A DNA stretch of 56,930 nt from Streptomyces pseudovenezuelae (GCF_029892565.1 NZ_JARXVH010000034.1:1-56930); one strand, 5' to 3'; shown: positions 33,890 through 43,115, counted from the stretch's first letter. Notes: a model not told the origin generated them from the letters alone. A program made the numbers and translations.

Positions 33890-34575
33890 TGTCAGCCCGC
33901 AGGAGCCAGGCGGCGGGCCGCGGTCCAGGACTGCACGGGTGCAGAACACTGGGGAACATGGGCTCACCGGGCGCCTGCAGGTCGTCGCCGAAACGAGGGC
34001 GGATCTCCGTGAGCCACAAGGCCAGCAGGACGTCGACGCCGTCGATGCCCGGGACCAGGCGTACTTTGGGTCCACCGCCCACGCTGCCCTTGCCGAAGCG
34101 GACGTGGAGCTTGCCGAAGCCTCCCAGGTCCGAGTACCAGTCGGCGATGTCCAGCATCACCGACTCGTTGATCCGCAAGCCCCCACCGCCACAGCGACGC
34201 CATCACATAGTTGTGGACCGCTGGCAGGTACTTGCGCATGTGGACCACCTGGGCACGCCAGTCGCTGAACAACCCGGCTACCTCCCCCGCTCGAGGGCGG
34301 CACCCGTACCCGGCCGTGGTCGGGGCGCCGGGGCCGGTGGAACTCATCGACTGGCTGCGCCACCCGCCAGCCCGTCTGCCCTTGCACCTCCAGCTGGTAG
34401 CGGGCGATGACGAAGGCGTAGAAGCGGGGAGGGTGTTCGCCCGGTCATAGACCGTCGTCCGCGCCAGCCAGCCACGCATCCACGTCCGTCGGCTGCACCG
34501 CCCACAACACGCGCCCCAGGAAGGCCGTGAACTGCGTGAGCGTCTTACGGTCGTTCGCCACCAACCGAGCGGGAG
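33890..34575 (-). pseudogene. Tyrosine recombinase (phage/ICE integrase), degraded
   Basis: Minus-strand pieces in several frames give an integrase in correct order. The N-terminal SAM-like domain is LVANDRKTLTQFTAFLGRVL then WAVQPTDVDAWLA, followed by AFVIARYQLEVQGQTGW-like sequence. Next come VVHMRKYLPAVHNYVMASLW and then ESVMLDIADWYSDLGGFGKL with HVRFGKGSVGGGPKVRLVPG, the core around the first catalytic Arg region. The C-terminal HxxR and Tyr boxes are missing. At least two frameshifts separate the pieces. It is a remnant of an integrated element. Confidence 0.65.
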
Positions 34576-34704
34576 TGCAACGTCAACCCGTGGGTCTCGT
34601 ATAGACGGTTGTGCCGTCCTTGACCTCGACAAGTCGGTGACGGATCGTGCCGCTGCGCCGGAGACGTTGACGACTCCTGCGGATCGGCACGCGGGGCTCG
34701 TCGG

Positions 34705-35664
34705 TCAGTCGGGTGTCTCGGCCGAGTCGGCGGGCTCGGAGTCGTCGACCGGCGTGGATCGCTCGATGTCGTTGTTGGTCGCGGCCCAGCTGGCCAGCAG
34801 GTTCAGGGCGTCCTGCGAGGGTGAGTCGGGCTCGGCGGTGTAGGTGAGGAGGACCTGGCTGGGGCCGTCGCCCAGGGGGAAGGTCTCGAAGGGCAGGTCG
34901 AGGTCGCCGACGACCGGGTGGTGAAAGAGTTTCACTCCGGTGGTGTGGATACGGACGTTGTGGGCGGCCCAGCGGTGACGGAATTCCTCGCTGCGGGTGG
35001 ACAGTTCGCCGATCAGGTCCGTCAGCCGCCGGTCGTAGAGATCGCGGCCGGCCTCGGCTCGCAGCATGGCGACCGTGTCGCCTGCGACCTTGTCCCATTC
35101 GCGGAAGAACTCGGTCGCGTGCGGATCGAGAAAGACGAACCGGGCGTTGTTGGGCGGCCGCGCCGGGTCAGCGTAGACCGGGGAGAACAGGGCGCGCCCG
35201 AGGTGGTTGGCGGCCAGGATGTCCCCGCGTCCACTGAGAATGAACGCGGGCGTGCCGCTCATCGAGTCCAGGACGCGCTGCACCGCGGGCCGCACGCGCT
35301 GCTGGGTCGGCCGGCGGCGTGGCGGACGGGTCGTGCCGGCGCCGCGCAGGAGGTCCAGCAGGTGGATGCGCTCGGCCTCGTCGAGCTGAAGTGCCTGCGC
35401 GATGCCGTCGATGACGCTCTCGGAGACGCCGGTGGCATTGCCACGCTCCAGGCGGGTGTAGTACTCGCTGGAGATGCCCGCAAGCAGGGCGACCTCCTCG
35501 CGGCGCAGCCCGGCGACCCGTCGGCGCTCTCCCCCATATGAGGGCAGTCCGGCCTGCTCAGGGGTGACCCTGGCCCGTCGCGTACCCAGGAATTCACGGA
35601 TCTCCACCCGGAAATCATCGCGAATATCGTGATTGGTGCCATTGGGGTCGTTTCTGCCTGCCAT
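34705..35664 (-). CDS. XRE-family regulator with MmyB-like ligand-binding domain
   Basis: 319 residues from ATG 35664. The helix-turn-helix is near the N terminus: REFLGTRRARVTPEQAGLPS, VAGLRREEVALLAGISSEYY, TRLERGNATGVSESVIDGIA. The C-terminal domain is the MmyB-like PAS-type fold: FILSGRGDILAANHLGRALF, FLDPHATEFFREWDKVAGDT and FHHPVVGDLDLPFETFPLGD. These regulators typically repress the neighbouring oxidoreductase gene, and here the SDR gene reads divergently 246 bases away. The ligand is not known. Confidence 0.93.
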   Translation of the reverse strand: MAGRNDPNGTNHDIRDDFRVEIREFLGTRRARVTPEQAGLPSYGGERRRVAGLRREEVALLAGISSEYYTRLERGNATGVSESVIDGIAQALQLDEAERIHLLDLLRGAGTTRPPRRRPTQQRVRPAVQRVLDSMSGTPAFILSGRGDILAANHLGRALFSPVYADPARPPNNARFVFLDPHATEFFREWDKVAGDTVAMLRAEAGRDLYDRRLTDLIGELSTRSEEFRHRWAAHNVRIHTTGVKLFHHPVVGDLDLPFETFPLGDGPSQVLLTYTAEPDSPSQDALNLLASWAATNNDIERSTPVDDSEPADSAETPD

Positions 35665-35910
35665 GGGCTCCACTCTACGAGCGCTTCCGCCCTGTTGGGG
35701 GTCCCTGTCAGTGACCCCCTCATCAGGGACTCCCACACTCCCGTGACAACCGGTTCTGTTGGTAGTGCACCGCCCACGGCGGTGCGAAGGACCAGGGACA
35801 GGGCGGCGCTTGCCGCCGGCCTCCCGCCCCTCTGCAGTGCCGTCGGCGCTGCACGCAACCCCACCGCACACACAGGGTGCCGGATCACGGCGCCTGAAAG
35901 GACCCCCCTC

Positions 35911-36756
35911 ATGAGCAAGGTCATTCTCGTCACCGGTGCCGGACGCGGTCTGGGCACGGACATCGCCCGCGAGGCCCTCGCCGCCGGCCACCAGGTCGTC
36001 GCCACCGGCCGCCGCCCCGACGAGGTCGAGAAGACCCTCGGTGGACCGCAGGACAACCTGCTGGTCACCAAGCTCGACGTCACCAGCGTCGAGGACGCCG
36101 AGGCCGCCGCGCAGGCCGCCGTCAACCGCTTCGGCCGCATCGACGTCCTGATCAACAATGCCGGGAACCTTGTCGCCGGCTACTTCGAGGAGATCTCGCC
36201 CGCGCAGATGCGCCGGCAGTTCGAGACGAACCTCTTCGGCCCGATGAACGTCACCCGCGCCGTCCTGCCCGTCCTGCGCAAGCAGCGCGCCGGGCACATC
36301 ATCACCATCACCTCGACCGCCGGACTGGTCGGCATGGAGTTCACCTCCGCCTACGCCGCCTCCAAGTTCGCGGAAGAGGGTTGGATGGAGTCCCTGCGAT
36401 ACGACGTCGAGCCGTACAACATCCACACCACCGTCGTGGAACCCGGCTACTTCCGCACCGAATTCCTCGTGGACGGGTCCCCCACCTGGCCCGAGCTGTC
36501 CATCGACGACTACGCCCCGCGCACCGCCCCGACGATCGAGGGCATCAAGAGCATCAACGGCAAGCAGCCCGGGGACCCCGCCAAGCTCGCCCGCGCCCTG
36601 CTCACCATCGTTGGCCAGGACAAACCGCTGCCGCGCTTCGTCGCCGGCGCGGACGCCATCGAAGCCGCCGAGGCCAAGGCGAAGGAACTCCTCGCCCAGG
36701 CCCAGGCATCCCGCGAGCTGGGCGGCGCCCTGGCCTACGACGACGCCCACGCCTGA
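35911..36756 (+). CDS. Short-chain dehydrogenase/reductase
   Basis: 281 residues from ATG 35911, with GAAAGGA 8 bases upstream. The NAD(P)-binding GxxxGxG motif is VILVTGAGRGLGTDIA, and the NNAG strand is IDVLINNAGNLVAG. The catalytic Ser is in IITITSTAGLVG and the YxxxK in SAYAASKFAEEGW. The ATGRRPD segment after strand 2 suggests NADP preference. It is the first gene of a reductase cluster opposite the XRE regulator, so it is probably the regulator's main target. Substrate unknown, probably a reactive carbonyl or hydroxylated xenobiotic. Confidence 0.94.
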   Translation: MSKVILVTGAGRGLGTDIAREALAAGHQVVATGRRPDEVEKTLGGPQDNLLVTKLDVTSVEDAEAAAQAAVNRFGRIDVLINNAGNLVAGYFEEISPAQMRRQFETNLFGPMNVTRAVLPVLRKQRAGHIITITSTAGLVGMEFTSAYAASKFAEEGWMESLRYDVEPYNIHTTVVEPGYFRTEFLVDGSPTWPELSIDDYAPRTAPTIEGIKSINGKQPGDPAKLARALLTIVGQDKPLPRFVAGADAIEAAEAKAKELLAQAQASRELGGALAYDDAHA

Positions 36757-36831
36757 GCAACACGACCCTCATCCCGGCCGGGGTGGAGGCCGCCGCCGGG
36801 CGCAATCTTCGACAGCATGGAGAAAGGCAAC

Positions 36832-37278
36832 ATGCCGCTCAAAGGTGAGTACGAGCCGAGCGCGGCGCAGCTTGTGCGTGACCAGGTGGAGCTGTACGAA
36901 GGCTCCGCAGGTACGGAAGGAACGACGCTGCAGGACCTGGATGTGGTCATCCTGACGACCCTGGGCGCGAAGAGCGGCAAGATCCGCAAGGTCCCGGTCA
37001 TGCGGGTGGAGCACGACGGCTCCTGCGCCGTGGTCGCCTCCATAGCAGGAGCCCCCAACCACCCGGTCTGGTACCACAACGCGGTGGCCGACCCCCGGGT
37101 GGAGCTTCAGGACGGCCCGATACACCAGGACATGCGGGCACGCGAGGCGACCGGGGACGAGAAGGCCGCGTGGTGGCCCCGAGCCGTCGAGACGTTCCCG
37201 GACTACGCCGAGTACCAGAAGAAGACGGACCGTGAGATCCCGGTCCTCGTTCTGGAACCGGCGCCCCAGGAGCACTGA
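36832..37278 (+). CDS. Deazaflavin (F420)-dependent nitroreductase, DDN family
   Basis: 148 residues from ATG 36832, with GGAGAAAGG just ahead; ATG 36817 would add five residues. DDN signature: MPLKGEYEPSAAQLVRDQVE at the N terminus, then VVILTTLGAKSGKIRKVPVM, the F420-binding loop, VVASIAGAPNHPVWYHNAVA, and WWPRAVETFPDYAEYQKKTD near the end. The family reduces nitro-compounds, quinones and enones with F420H2. It lies 75 bases after the SDR and probably shares its control. Confidence 0.93.
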   Translation: MPLKGEYEPSAAQLVRDQVELYEGSAGTEGTTLQDLDVVILTTLGAKSGKIRKVPVMRVEHDGSCAVVASIAGAPNHPVWYHNAVADPRVELQDGPIHQDMRAREATGDEKAAWWPRAVETFPDYAEYQKKTDREIPVLVLEPAPQEH

Positions 37279-37623
37279 CGCGGCGCAGCCGTGTCAGCCC
37301 GCGGAGTCCCGCCGCCTGTTTCTGGCAACACCAGCGTCTGGCCTGAGCTGACAGCAGCCCGCTCGCATCCCCATGGACGGCCGGTGCGGCGCGCGGCCGC
37401 CTGAACGAAGCCCTGCGCATCACCAACGGCCTCGACGTCGAAGTCGTCGGTGCTGACCGACGACGCCCACACCTGAGCAACACACCCCCCGACCGAGGCG
37501 AAGGCCGCCGGCGGACACGCCCGCGACAGCTGACTCGCTACCTGCAAAACGGCGCCAGCTGGTGGCACACGGCACTGCACGACCACCGATGGACCTGACG
37601 ACCGTCACGGCAAGGAGTACCTC
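37279..37623. other. Degenerate region with a duplicated SDR 3' end
   Basis: 345 bases without an intact gene. gacgacgcccac-x-cctgagcaacac at 37459-37483 repeats the last codons and stop of the SDR gene (36739-36763) with one mismatch in 25. The bases before it read as the tail of another oxidoreductase-like gene. AAGGAG at the right edge is the ribosome-binding site of the next gene. I see a remnant of a duplicated or recombined reductase gene. Confidence 0.55.
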
Positions 37624-38604
37624 ATGAAGCACGTATCACTGGGCGGGCTCGATGTCTCCCGCATCGGCCTGGGAGCCATGACCATGGCCGGCACCTACAC
37701 CACGGGCGGAGGGCTCGACGACGCCGAGTCGATCCGCACCATCCACCGCGCCCTGGACCTCGGAGTCACCCACCTCGACACCGCCGAGATCTACGGCCCC
37801 TTCCACAGCGAGGAAATCGTCGGCAAGGCCATCAAGGGCCGCCGCGACGACGTCGTCGTGGCCACGAAATTCGGCCTCGTCTCCCACGCCGGCGACGGCC
37901 CCGGCGTCATCGACAGCAGCGCCCACAACGTGAAGACAGCCGTCGAAGGCTCGCTCAAGCGGCTCGGCACCGACCACATCGACCTCTACTACCAGCACCG
38001 CGTCGACCCGAACACGCCCATCGAGGAGACCGTCGGCGCGCTGGCCGAGTTGGTCGCCGAGGGTAAGGTGCGCCACATCGGCCTCTCCGAGGCCGGCCCC
38101 GAGACGATCCGCCGGGCGCACGCCGTGCATCCGGTGGCCGCGCTGCAGACCGAATACTCCCTGTGGACCCGTGATGTCGAGGCCGAAATCCTTCCGCTGC
38201 TGCGCGAGTTGGGCATCGGGTTCGTTCCCTACTCGCCTCTCGGGCACGGCCTGCTGACCGGGCAGATACGCACCGTCGACGACTTCACCGACGACGACTG
38301 GCGCAAGACCAACCCGCGCTTCACCGGCGAGAACTTCCACCGCAACCTGCGCATCGTCGACGAAGTACAGGCCATCGGCGCCGAGATCGGCGCCACCCCG
38401 GCCCAGACCGCGCTGGCATGGCTGCTGACCCGCGGCGACGACATCGCCCCCATCCCCGGAACCCGCCGGGTCGCACGCGTCGAAGAGAACACCGCCGCCG
38501 ACGCCGTCGAACTCAGCGCCGCCCAGCTCGACCGCCTGAACAACCTCACACCGGCCGCGGGCGAACGCCACGACGAGGCGAACATGGCCACCATCGACCG
38601 CTGA
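37624..38604 (+). CDS. Aldo/keto reductase
   Basis: 326 residues from ATG 37624, behind AAGGAG. The aldo/keto reductase barrel shows VSRIGLGAMTMAG, the catalytic Asp/Tyr in THLDTAEIYGP, Lys in VVVATKFGLV and His in DLYYQHRVDPNTP. The NADP-binding end is FVPYSPLGHGLLTG and PIPGTRRVARVEEN. It most resembles the YakC/AKR13 subgroup. It is the third enzyme of the cluster and presumably detoxifies aldehydes. Confidence 0.95.
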   Translation: MKHVSLGGLDVSRIGLGAMTMAGTYTTGGGLDDAESIRTIHRALDLGVTHLDTAEIYGPFHSEEIVGKAIKGRRDDVVVATKFGLVSHAGDGPGVIDSSAHNVKTAVEGSLKRLGTDHIDLYYQHRVDPNTPIEETVGALAELVAEGKVRHIGLSEAGPETIRRAHAVHPVAALQTEYSLWTRDVEAEILPLLRELGIGFVPYSPLGHGLLTGQIRTVDDFTDDDWRKTNPRFTGENFHRNLRIVDEVQAIGAEIGATPAQTALAWLLTRGDDIAPIPGTRRVARVEENTAADAVELSAAQLDRLNNLTPAAGERHDEANMATIDR

Positions 38605-38747
38605 CCGCCGACGCCTCTGCGCCCGGCTCAGCCCGCGCTCCTGGACTTCGCGAAGCACTGACGCCCCAGCGAAGTTCCTGAACCGTCCCACCCGACCGAC
38701 CTCCATCCATCCACTCAGTTCACTGATCACTGAAAAGGTTCTTCATC

Positions 38748-39290
38748 ATGTCCAAGGTTCTCCTTGTCGTAGGCCACCCCGACCTGTCCCAGTCCAAGGC
38801 CAACGCGGCGCTCGTGGACGCCGTCCGCGACCTGGCCCATGTCACCGTGCACGACCTCTACGCCACCTACCCCGACTTCCAGATCGATGTCGCCGCTGAA
38901 CGGGCGCTGCTGGCCGAGCACGAGGTGATCGTCTTCCAGCACCCGGTGTTCTGGTACAACACCACTCCGCTGTTCAAGCAGTGGCAGGACAAGGTCCTCA
39001 CCCTTGGCTGGGCCTTCACCGTGGACGGTTCTGCCTCGCAGCTGGCCGGCAAGAAGGCTGTCGTCGCCGTGACCGCCGGCGTCCCCGCCGAGCACTACAC
39101 CCCCGAAGGCGCCAACAAGGCCACCATCGAGACCCTCCTCAGCAACTGGCACGCGACGCTGCGGCTGTGCCAGTTCGACATCCAGCAGCCGATGGTCAAG
39201 GTGTACGGCACCGCCTTCGGCCTCTCCGACGAGGACCTGGCCACCGCCGCCAAGCAGTACAACGAACTGCTCGCCTCCTTCGCCGCCTGA
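38748..39290 (+). CDS. NAD(P)H:quinone oxidoreductase, KefF/MdaB-like flavodoxin fold
   Basis: 180 residues. The FMN/FAD-binding flavodoxin-like fold starts VLLVVGHPDLSQSKANAALV. The flavin-contact strand and loop are VIVFQHPVFWYNTTPLFKQW, followed by DKVLTLGWAF. The end has EDLATAAKQYNELLASFA. This matches small quinone reductases of the KefF/MdaB family, which carry out two-electron reduction of quinones. RBS AAAGG lies 10 bases upstream (38735-38739). It closes the SDR-DDN-AKR-quinone reductase cluster. Confidence 0.93.
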   Translation: MSKVLLVVGHPDLSQSKANAALVDAVRDLAHVTVHDLYATYPDFQIDVAAERALLAEHEVIVFQHPVFWYNTTPLFKQWQDKVLTLGWAFTVDGSASQLAGKKAVVAVTAGVPAEHYTPEGANKATIETLLSNWHATLRLCQFDIQQPMVKVYGTAFGLSDEDLATAAKQYNELLASFAA

Positions 39291-39345
39291 ACGCGTCCTC
39301 ACTACACAGCCGCCCCCGCCGATCGCAACGCAGTATGGGCGCAGG

Positions 39346-39534
39346 TCAGGACCGTGACGTCGGGGCCTGTCGGGGGCGTGCGGGCAGGGGCAGGACGCAG
39401 GCGACCAAGCGCAGGGCGTCGTTTTCGAGCGCGAACTGCCGGACGGCCTTCTCGTCCAGGGCGAGCGTGCACCACAGGTCGGTGTTCTCCTGCCTCACCC
39501 GTCGCAGGTTCGCCTCTGCCCGTTCGTTGCACAC
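39346..39534 (-). pseudogene. C-terminal fragment resembling integrase-associated DUF6262 proteins
   Basis: 62 codons: VCNERAEANLRRVRQENTDL, then WCTLALDEKAVRQFALENDA and LRLVACVLPLP. The heptad pattern and the VRQFALENDALR motif recall the coiled-coil tail of DUF6262 proteins that accompany tyrosine recombinases in integrative elements. There is no upstream domain and no convincing start. Identification rests on pattern memory only. Confidence 0.3.
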
Positions 39535-39732
39535 AACGACGCTGGCAACTCCTCAAAACCCACAAAAAACAATGAACACCCTACGCACCGCACCTACCCT
39601 TACCGTCGCCTACACAAGCCACCAGCCGACACAAATCACCCGCAGCGCGCTCCTCATATGCGGACCAGCCCCTGCCCACCCACCACCCGAGACTCGAGCG
39701 GTAGAACCCGCGGCCATAAAGGTGGCGCAGCT

Positions 39733-40341
39733 ATGGACGAACTACAGGCCGAGACCGGGTGCCGGACATGCGGCCGGGGCCCGGCGGATCAGTGGCTGAA
39801 CGACGAGGGCCCGCTGTGCGACCCATGTCTGGACGAGCGGATCGCGGCAGCGACGGGCATGCCACGACTGCCGCTCGACCCACCCGCGGTAGAAATCGAG
39901 GGCGGGGACGGTCGTCGGCATGTGCCGCGCTACCGGCTGTGGCGGGCGCCCATCGGCATCTCGGTGCGGCTGGTCGAGGAACGTGGCGCCGCTGACGAAG
40001 GGGGCGAGTCGGGGTGCTCGGTGACCACGACGCCGACGTGAACCAGCTGGTGGCACAGGTACGGGGCGAGGCTGAAGCGGAGATAGCCGCTGCTACCTGG
40101 AAACGCGGGAACGGGATGGCAGCTGGCAGGCGAGGAGGTCGTGGGCCGGCTGATCTGGGATGCCGACGCTGGGCCGTTCCACGTCGTGGTCGACGGACGC
40201 GCGCTGTCGTGGCACGACCTGGGCGAAGCGCTGTCGTCGTTCGAAGGCTTCCGGTTCCGGCTGACCATCGAGGACTCCATGGCCGACGCGCGGTCAGAAC
40301 GCGTCAAGGCAGCGCTGGGCGAGCCCGACACTCCGAGCTGA
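39733..40341 (+). pseudogene. Zinc-ribbon hypothetical protein with several frameshifts
   Basis: ATG 39733 follows AAAGGTGG. The first 90 codons read CRTCGRGPADQWLNDEGPLC then DPCLDERIAAATG, a CxxC...CxxC zinc ribbon. After VRLVEERGAADEGGE the frame changes near 40013 to VLGDHDADVNQLVAQVRGEA, and changes again near 40100. It ends in a third reading GRLIWDADAGPFHVVVDGRA, then SFEGFRFRLTIED, with a stop at 40341. Joined, this is one protein of about 200 residues of a type common in streptomycetes with no known function. It is broken here or affected by indel errors. Confidence 0.55.
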
Positions 40342-40401
40342 ACGTGAACGCCCAGCTGGCATTGGATCGAACCCGGAGCGTACGCACAGGCGGAGGCCAC
40401 G

Positions 40402-40530
40402 ATGTCCGAATATCAGCACTATCAGTTCCTTGCCATGGACCGGCCCCTGAGCGACGCGCAGGTCGCCGAGGTCCGCAAGCTGACCTCCCGCGCCGCTCTC
40501 ACCCGCACCATGTTCGTGAACAGCTATCAA
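40402..40530 (+). pseudogene. 5' fragment of a streptomycete hypothetical gene
   Basis: ATG 40402 encodes MSEYQHYQFLAMDRPLSDAQ and VAEVRKLTSRAALTRTMFVN then SYQW. This is the start of a conserved large hypothetical protein (several hundred residues in relatives as I remember it). After about 43 codons it is replaced by transposase sequence. Only the head remains. Confidence 0.5.
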
Positions 40531-40740
40531 TGGGCGGAAGAGGCACCCGATCTGCGACAACAGGGGCCTGGTGCTCCTGGTGATGGTCACCGCGGCCAAC
40601 GTGAGTGACCGCGACGCGGCCAGGAAACTGCTGTTCCGAATCGCTCTCATCCACCCCGAGATCGCCATCGTCTGGGCCGACTCCGCGTACGCCGGGAAGC
40701 TCGTGACCTGGGCTGGCCGGCGGGTTGCAAATTCGGTCTC
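40531..40740 (+). mobile_element. IS5-family transposase, internal fragment
   Basis: The frame reads CDNRGLVLLVMVTAANVSDR, DAARKLLFRIALIHPEIAIV, WADSAYAGKLVTWA. This is the central DDE strand region of IS5-type transposases (VTxASVxDRDGA, WADxGYxGxLV). Both ends are missing. It truncates the hypothetical gene to its left. Confidence 0.65.
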
Positions 40741-40831
40741 GGAGGTTCTGCATCTACCCCGGCCAGCGCGGTCCAACTGCGCCGGCCGGGACTGCTCCGG
40801 CGCTGAAATGATTCTGGCCAAGGCTGACATA

Positions 40832-42097
40832 TCAGGCGTATGGAGGTTCCGGTGGTGCGGTTCGCTGTCCGGCCATGGGCGAAGCTTCGGTCAGGTCGGC
40901 ACCGTGGTCGGCGTCGCGTCGGGTGGACTCGGTTCCATACCAGTCCAGGCACATCACGGTGGCGTCGTCGTGCAGGAGCCCGTCATGGGCATGCACGACG
41001 TGCTCGATCAGGACACGGGCGGCCTCGCGCGGGTGCAGGTCCTGTGTGCTCTCGATGAGGGCGGGCAGATCGAGGTCCGCTGCGCTGCGCTCCAGCATCC
41101 CGTCGGTGAGCATGATCAACCGGTCCCCGGCCCGCAGGTCCAAGCTCTGGACCGTATACGCGTGCGGGGCTATGAATCCGAAGGGCAAGTCGATGGACGG
41201 CACGATCTGCTCGACCTTTCCCCCGCGCAGGCGCAGGGGCCAGGGGTGGCCGGCGTTGATGAACTCGGTTCGACCGTCGTGCAGGCTGATACGCAGCAGT
41301 TGCCCCGTGACGTAGCGGCCGCCGCTGTGCTCGACCACGGCCTGGTCGGCAGTCTGTGCTTGTTCGGCGAGGCCTGCTCCCTGCCTGCGGGCGCGGCGCA
41401 GGGAGCCGACGAGGAGAGTGGCGAGGAGGGCGGCGTCCACGTCGTGGCCCATGGCGTCGGTGACCGACAGCTGGACGTGGTCGCGGTCTATGACGTAGTC
41501 GAAGGTGTCGCCGCCGACGAACTCGGCGGGCTCCAAGGCGCCGGCGACCGCGAACTGTGCGGCTTCGCAGGCCAGCGATGAGGGCAGCAGCCGGTGCTGG
41601 ATCTCGGCGGCCAGGCTCAGGGGGCTGGTGCGCCGGCCCCACTGGTACAGGTCGGTGAAGGGCCGGTTCGCGATGATGATGTATGCCAGGGCGTGGGCGC
41701 TCCGGCTGATCTTCAGCAGAGTCTCCGGGGCGGGGTGGTGCGGCAGATAGAGCTCCAGCAGCCCGATCGCGTCCCCGCGGTTGGTGACCGGTGCGATCAC
41801 CCGAGTCCAAGCACCGCCACTTACGGTCTCCACATGCGGTTGTTGGGTCCGGATCACCCTGTCGTACACGGTGCCGGAGACGGCGATCGGGTCTGCGGGA
41901 CGCTCCAGGTCGATGTCGTCCGCGGTGCCCAGGCGGACGACCGAGGTGCCGGTGAAGTCGGTGATGAGGAATGACACGGACCGGGCTCCGAGCTGTCTTC
42001 GCAAAGTAGCTCCGATGACGTCGACGGACTCCACCGGCGGCGCGGCCTCCGCTGCGGCCAGCGCCTCACCCAGTCCGTCCATTCCGCTGTCCCGCAT
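40832..42097 (-). CDS. GAF-domain PP2C/SpoIIE-type serine phosphatase
   Basis: 421 residues from ATG 42097, with GGAAGGG 7 bases upstream; the frame is open 21 codons further. A GAF sensor covers about 25-165 (LRRQLGARSVSFLITDFTGT, RVIAPVTNRGDAIGLLELYL). The PP2C-like SpoIIE domain spans about 185-400. Metal-site aspartates are in EFVGGDTFDYVID and SVTDAMGHDVDAALLATLLV, and the end has RLIMLTDGMLERSA and LLHDDATVMCLDW. Such proteins control anti-sigma/anti-anti-sigma switches in streptomycetes. No sigma-factor partner gene is adjacent. Confidence 0.93.
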   Translation of the reverse strand: MRDSGMDGLGEALAAAEAAPPVESVDVIGATLRRQLGARSVSFLITDFTGTSVVRLGTADDIDLERPADPIAVSGTVYDRVIRTQQPHVETVSGGAWTRVIAPVTNRGDAIGLLELYLPHHPAPETLLKISRSAHALAYIIIANRPFTDLYQWGRRTSPLSLAAEIQHRLLPSSLACEAAQFAVAGALEPAEFVGGDTFDYVIDRDHVQLSVTDAMGHDVDAALLATLLVGSLRRARRQGAGLAEQAQTADQAVVEHSGGRYVTGQLLRISLHDGRTEFINAGHPWPLRLRGGKVEQIVPSIDLPFGFIAPHAYTVQSLDLRAGDRLIMLTDGMLERSAADLDLPALIESTQDLHPREAARVLIEHVVHAHDGLLHDDATVMCLDWYGTESTRRDADHGADLTEASPMAGQRTAPPEPPYA

Positions 42098-42220
42098 GGG
42101 AGCGCCCTTCCCGCCCGCGCGCCACCCCAGTACGCGCCGGTGACACGACTTTTCGGGCAAGCACGAAATGGCAAACTACCCTACCCAGGAAACGGGTTTC
42201 GCCATTCAACATTCGGCTGC

Positions 42221-42520
42221 GTGGTCGACCAGCGCGTCACCCGCCCCGGCCCCACCCCGCCGCCGCGCAAGCTCCACCTGATCTACCGCTTCCACATCAG
42301 CCCCGCCGTCCGAGCCGCCCTCGCCGAACAGGAACTGGACGAACTCCCCGACGGCAGCCACGAGGTCGGCGTGATCGAGTGGGCCAACTACCGCAAGGCC
42401 GCCGAGCTGGCGATCTTCCCGCCCATCGGCCCCGCGCTCGCCGCCCTCGCCGACCCCCGCGCCGCCGTCACCAACGCGGCCCTCGACGCCGTCACCGACA
42501 AGAACTACACATGGGTGTGA
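42221..42520 (+). CDS. Hypothetical protein, possibly a gene fragment
   Basis: A frame from GTG 42221 to 42520 encodes 99 residues including KLHLIYRFHISPAVRAALAE, LDELPDGSHEVGVIEWANYR, KAAELAIFPPIGPALAAL and the end NAALDAVTDKNYTWV. Codon use has the GC3 bias of real genes and the segment looks folded. No ribosome-binding site is evident and the frame is open upstream, so the real start or the missing front is uncertain. I do not recognise the family. Confidence 0.4.
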   Translation: MVDQRVTRPGPTPPPRKLHLIYRFHISPAVRAALAEQELDELPDGSHEVGVIEWANYRKAAELAIFPPIGPALAALADPRAAVTNAALDAVTDKNYTWV

Positions 42521-42749
42521 TCAATCGACCGCGCCGGCACCCTGGCACCACAGTCCCAAAGCCGCCGATCTCGCCCCACCGGCCGCAGCAGACGATCGAC
42601 CTCAGCGCCGCTGGGTGAAGTAGGTCATCATCAATCAAGTGGGCGCCACCCGCGCGGCTGATGACAGCCATATGGACCGGCGGAACGCTCAGCAGAACGC
42701 CGAGAACGCCCAAGACCCGTCAGGGCCCGGTCCCAGAACGGCCGGGCCC

Positions 42750-43101
42750 GCGCCGTGGTCCTCCCAGCCGTGCTCGGCGGGTGGGCGCGCCGACTCCTTC
42801 TCCAACTCCGCGAACTGGCCGTCGGACAGCCTGGGCACTTTCGGCGGCCCAGCGGTGGCGAGGGCGTCCATCCCGCCCTCCCGCCAGGCACGCCGCCAGC
42901 GTTCCACCGACCGCTCACTCACCCGCAGATCCTTCGCAATCACCGCGGTCTTCTCACCCCGCGCGAACCGTTCACCGGCCTCGTACCGGATCCGCTCACG
43001 AAACTGTCGCCGCTCGGCGGTCAGCCCGCCGCCCTGCGCGTACCGCATATCACCGGCTACCGCAGGGATCACCACCCGACAACAACCCGAGAAGATCAGT
43101 A
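42750..43101 (-). mobile_element. IS630-family transposase, 5' fragment (copy 2, inverted)
   Basis: ATG 43048 gives MRYAQGGGLTAERRQFRERI, FARGEKTAVIAKDLRVSERS and SVERWRRAWREGGMDALATA, then LSDGQFAELEKESARPPAEH. It is longer than copy 1 and reaches about 100 residues of the IS630 N-terminal region before unrelated sequence takes over. The terminal stretch ending at 43101 is shared with copy 1 in opposite orientation. No DDE domain is present. Confidence 0.75.
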
Positions 43102-43115
43102 GGAACGGGCAGAGG

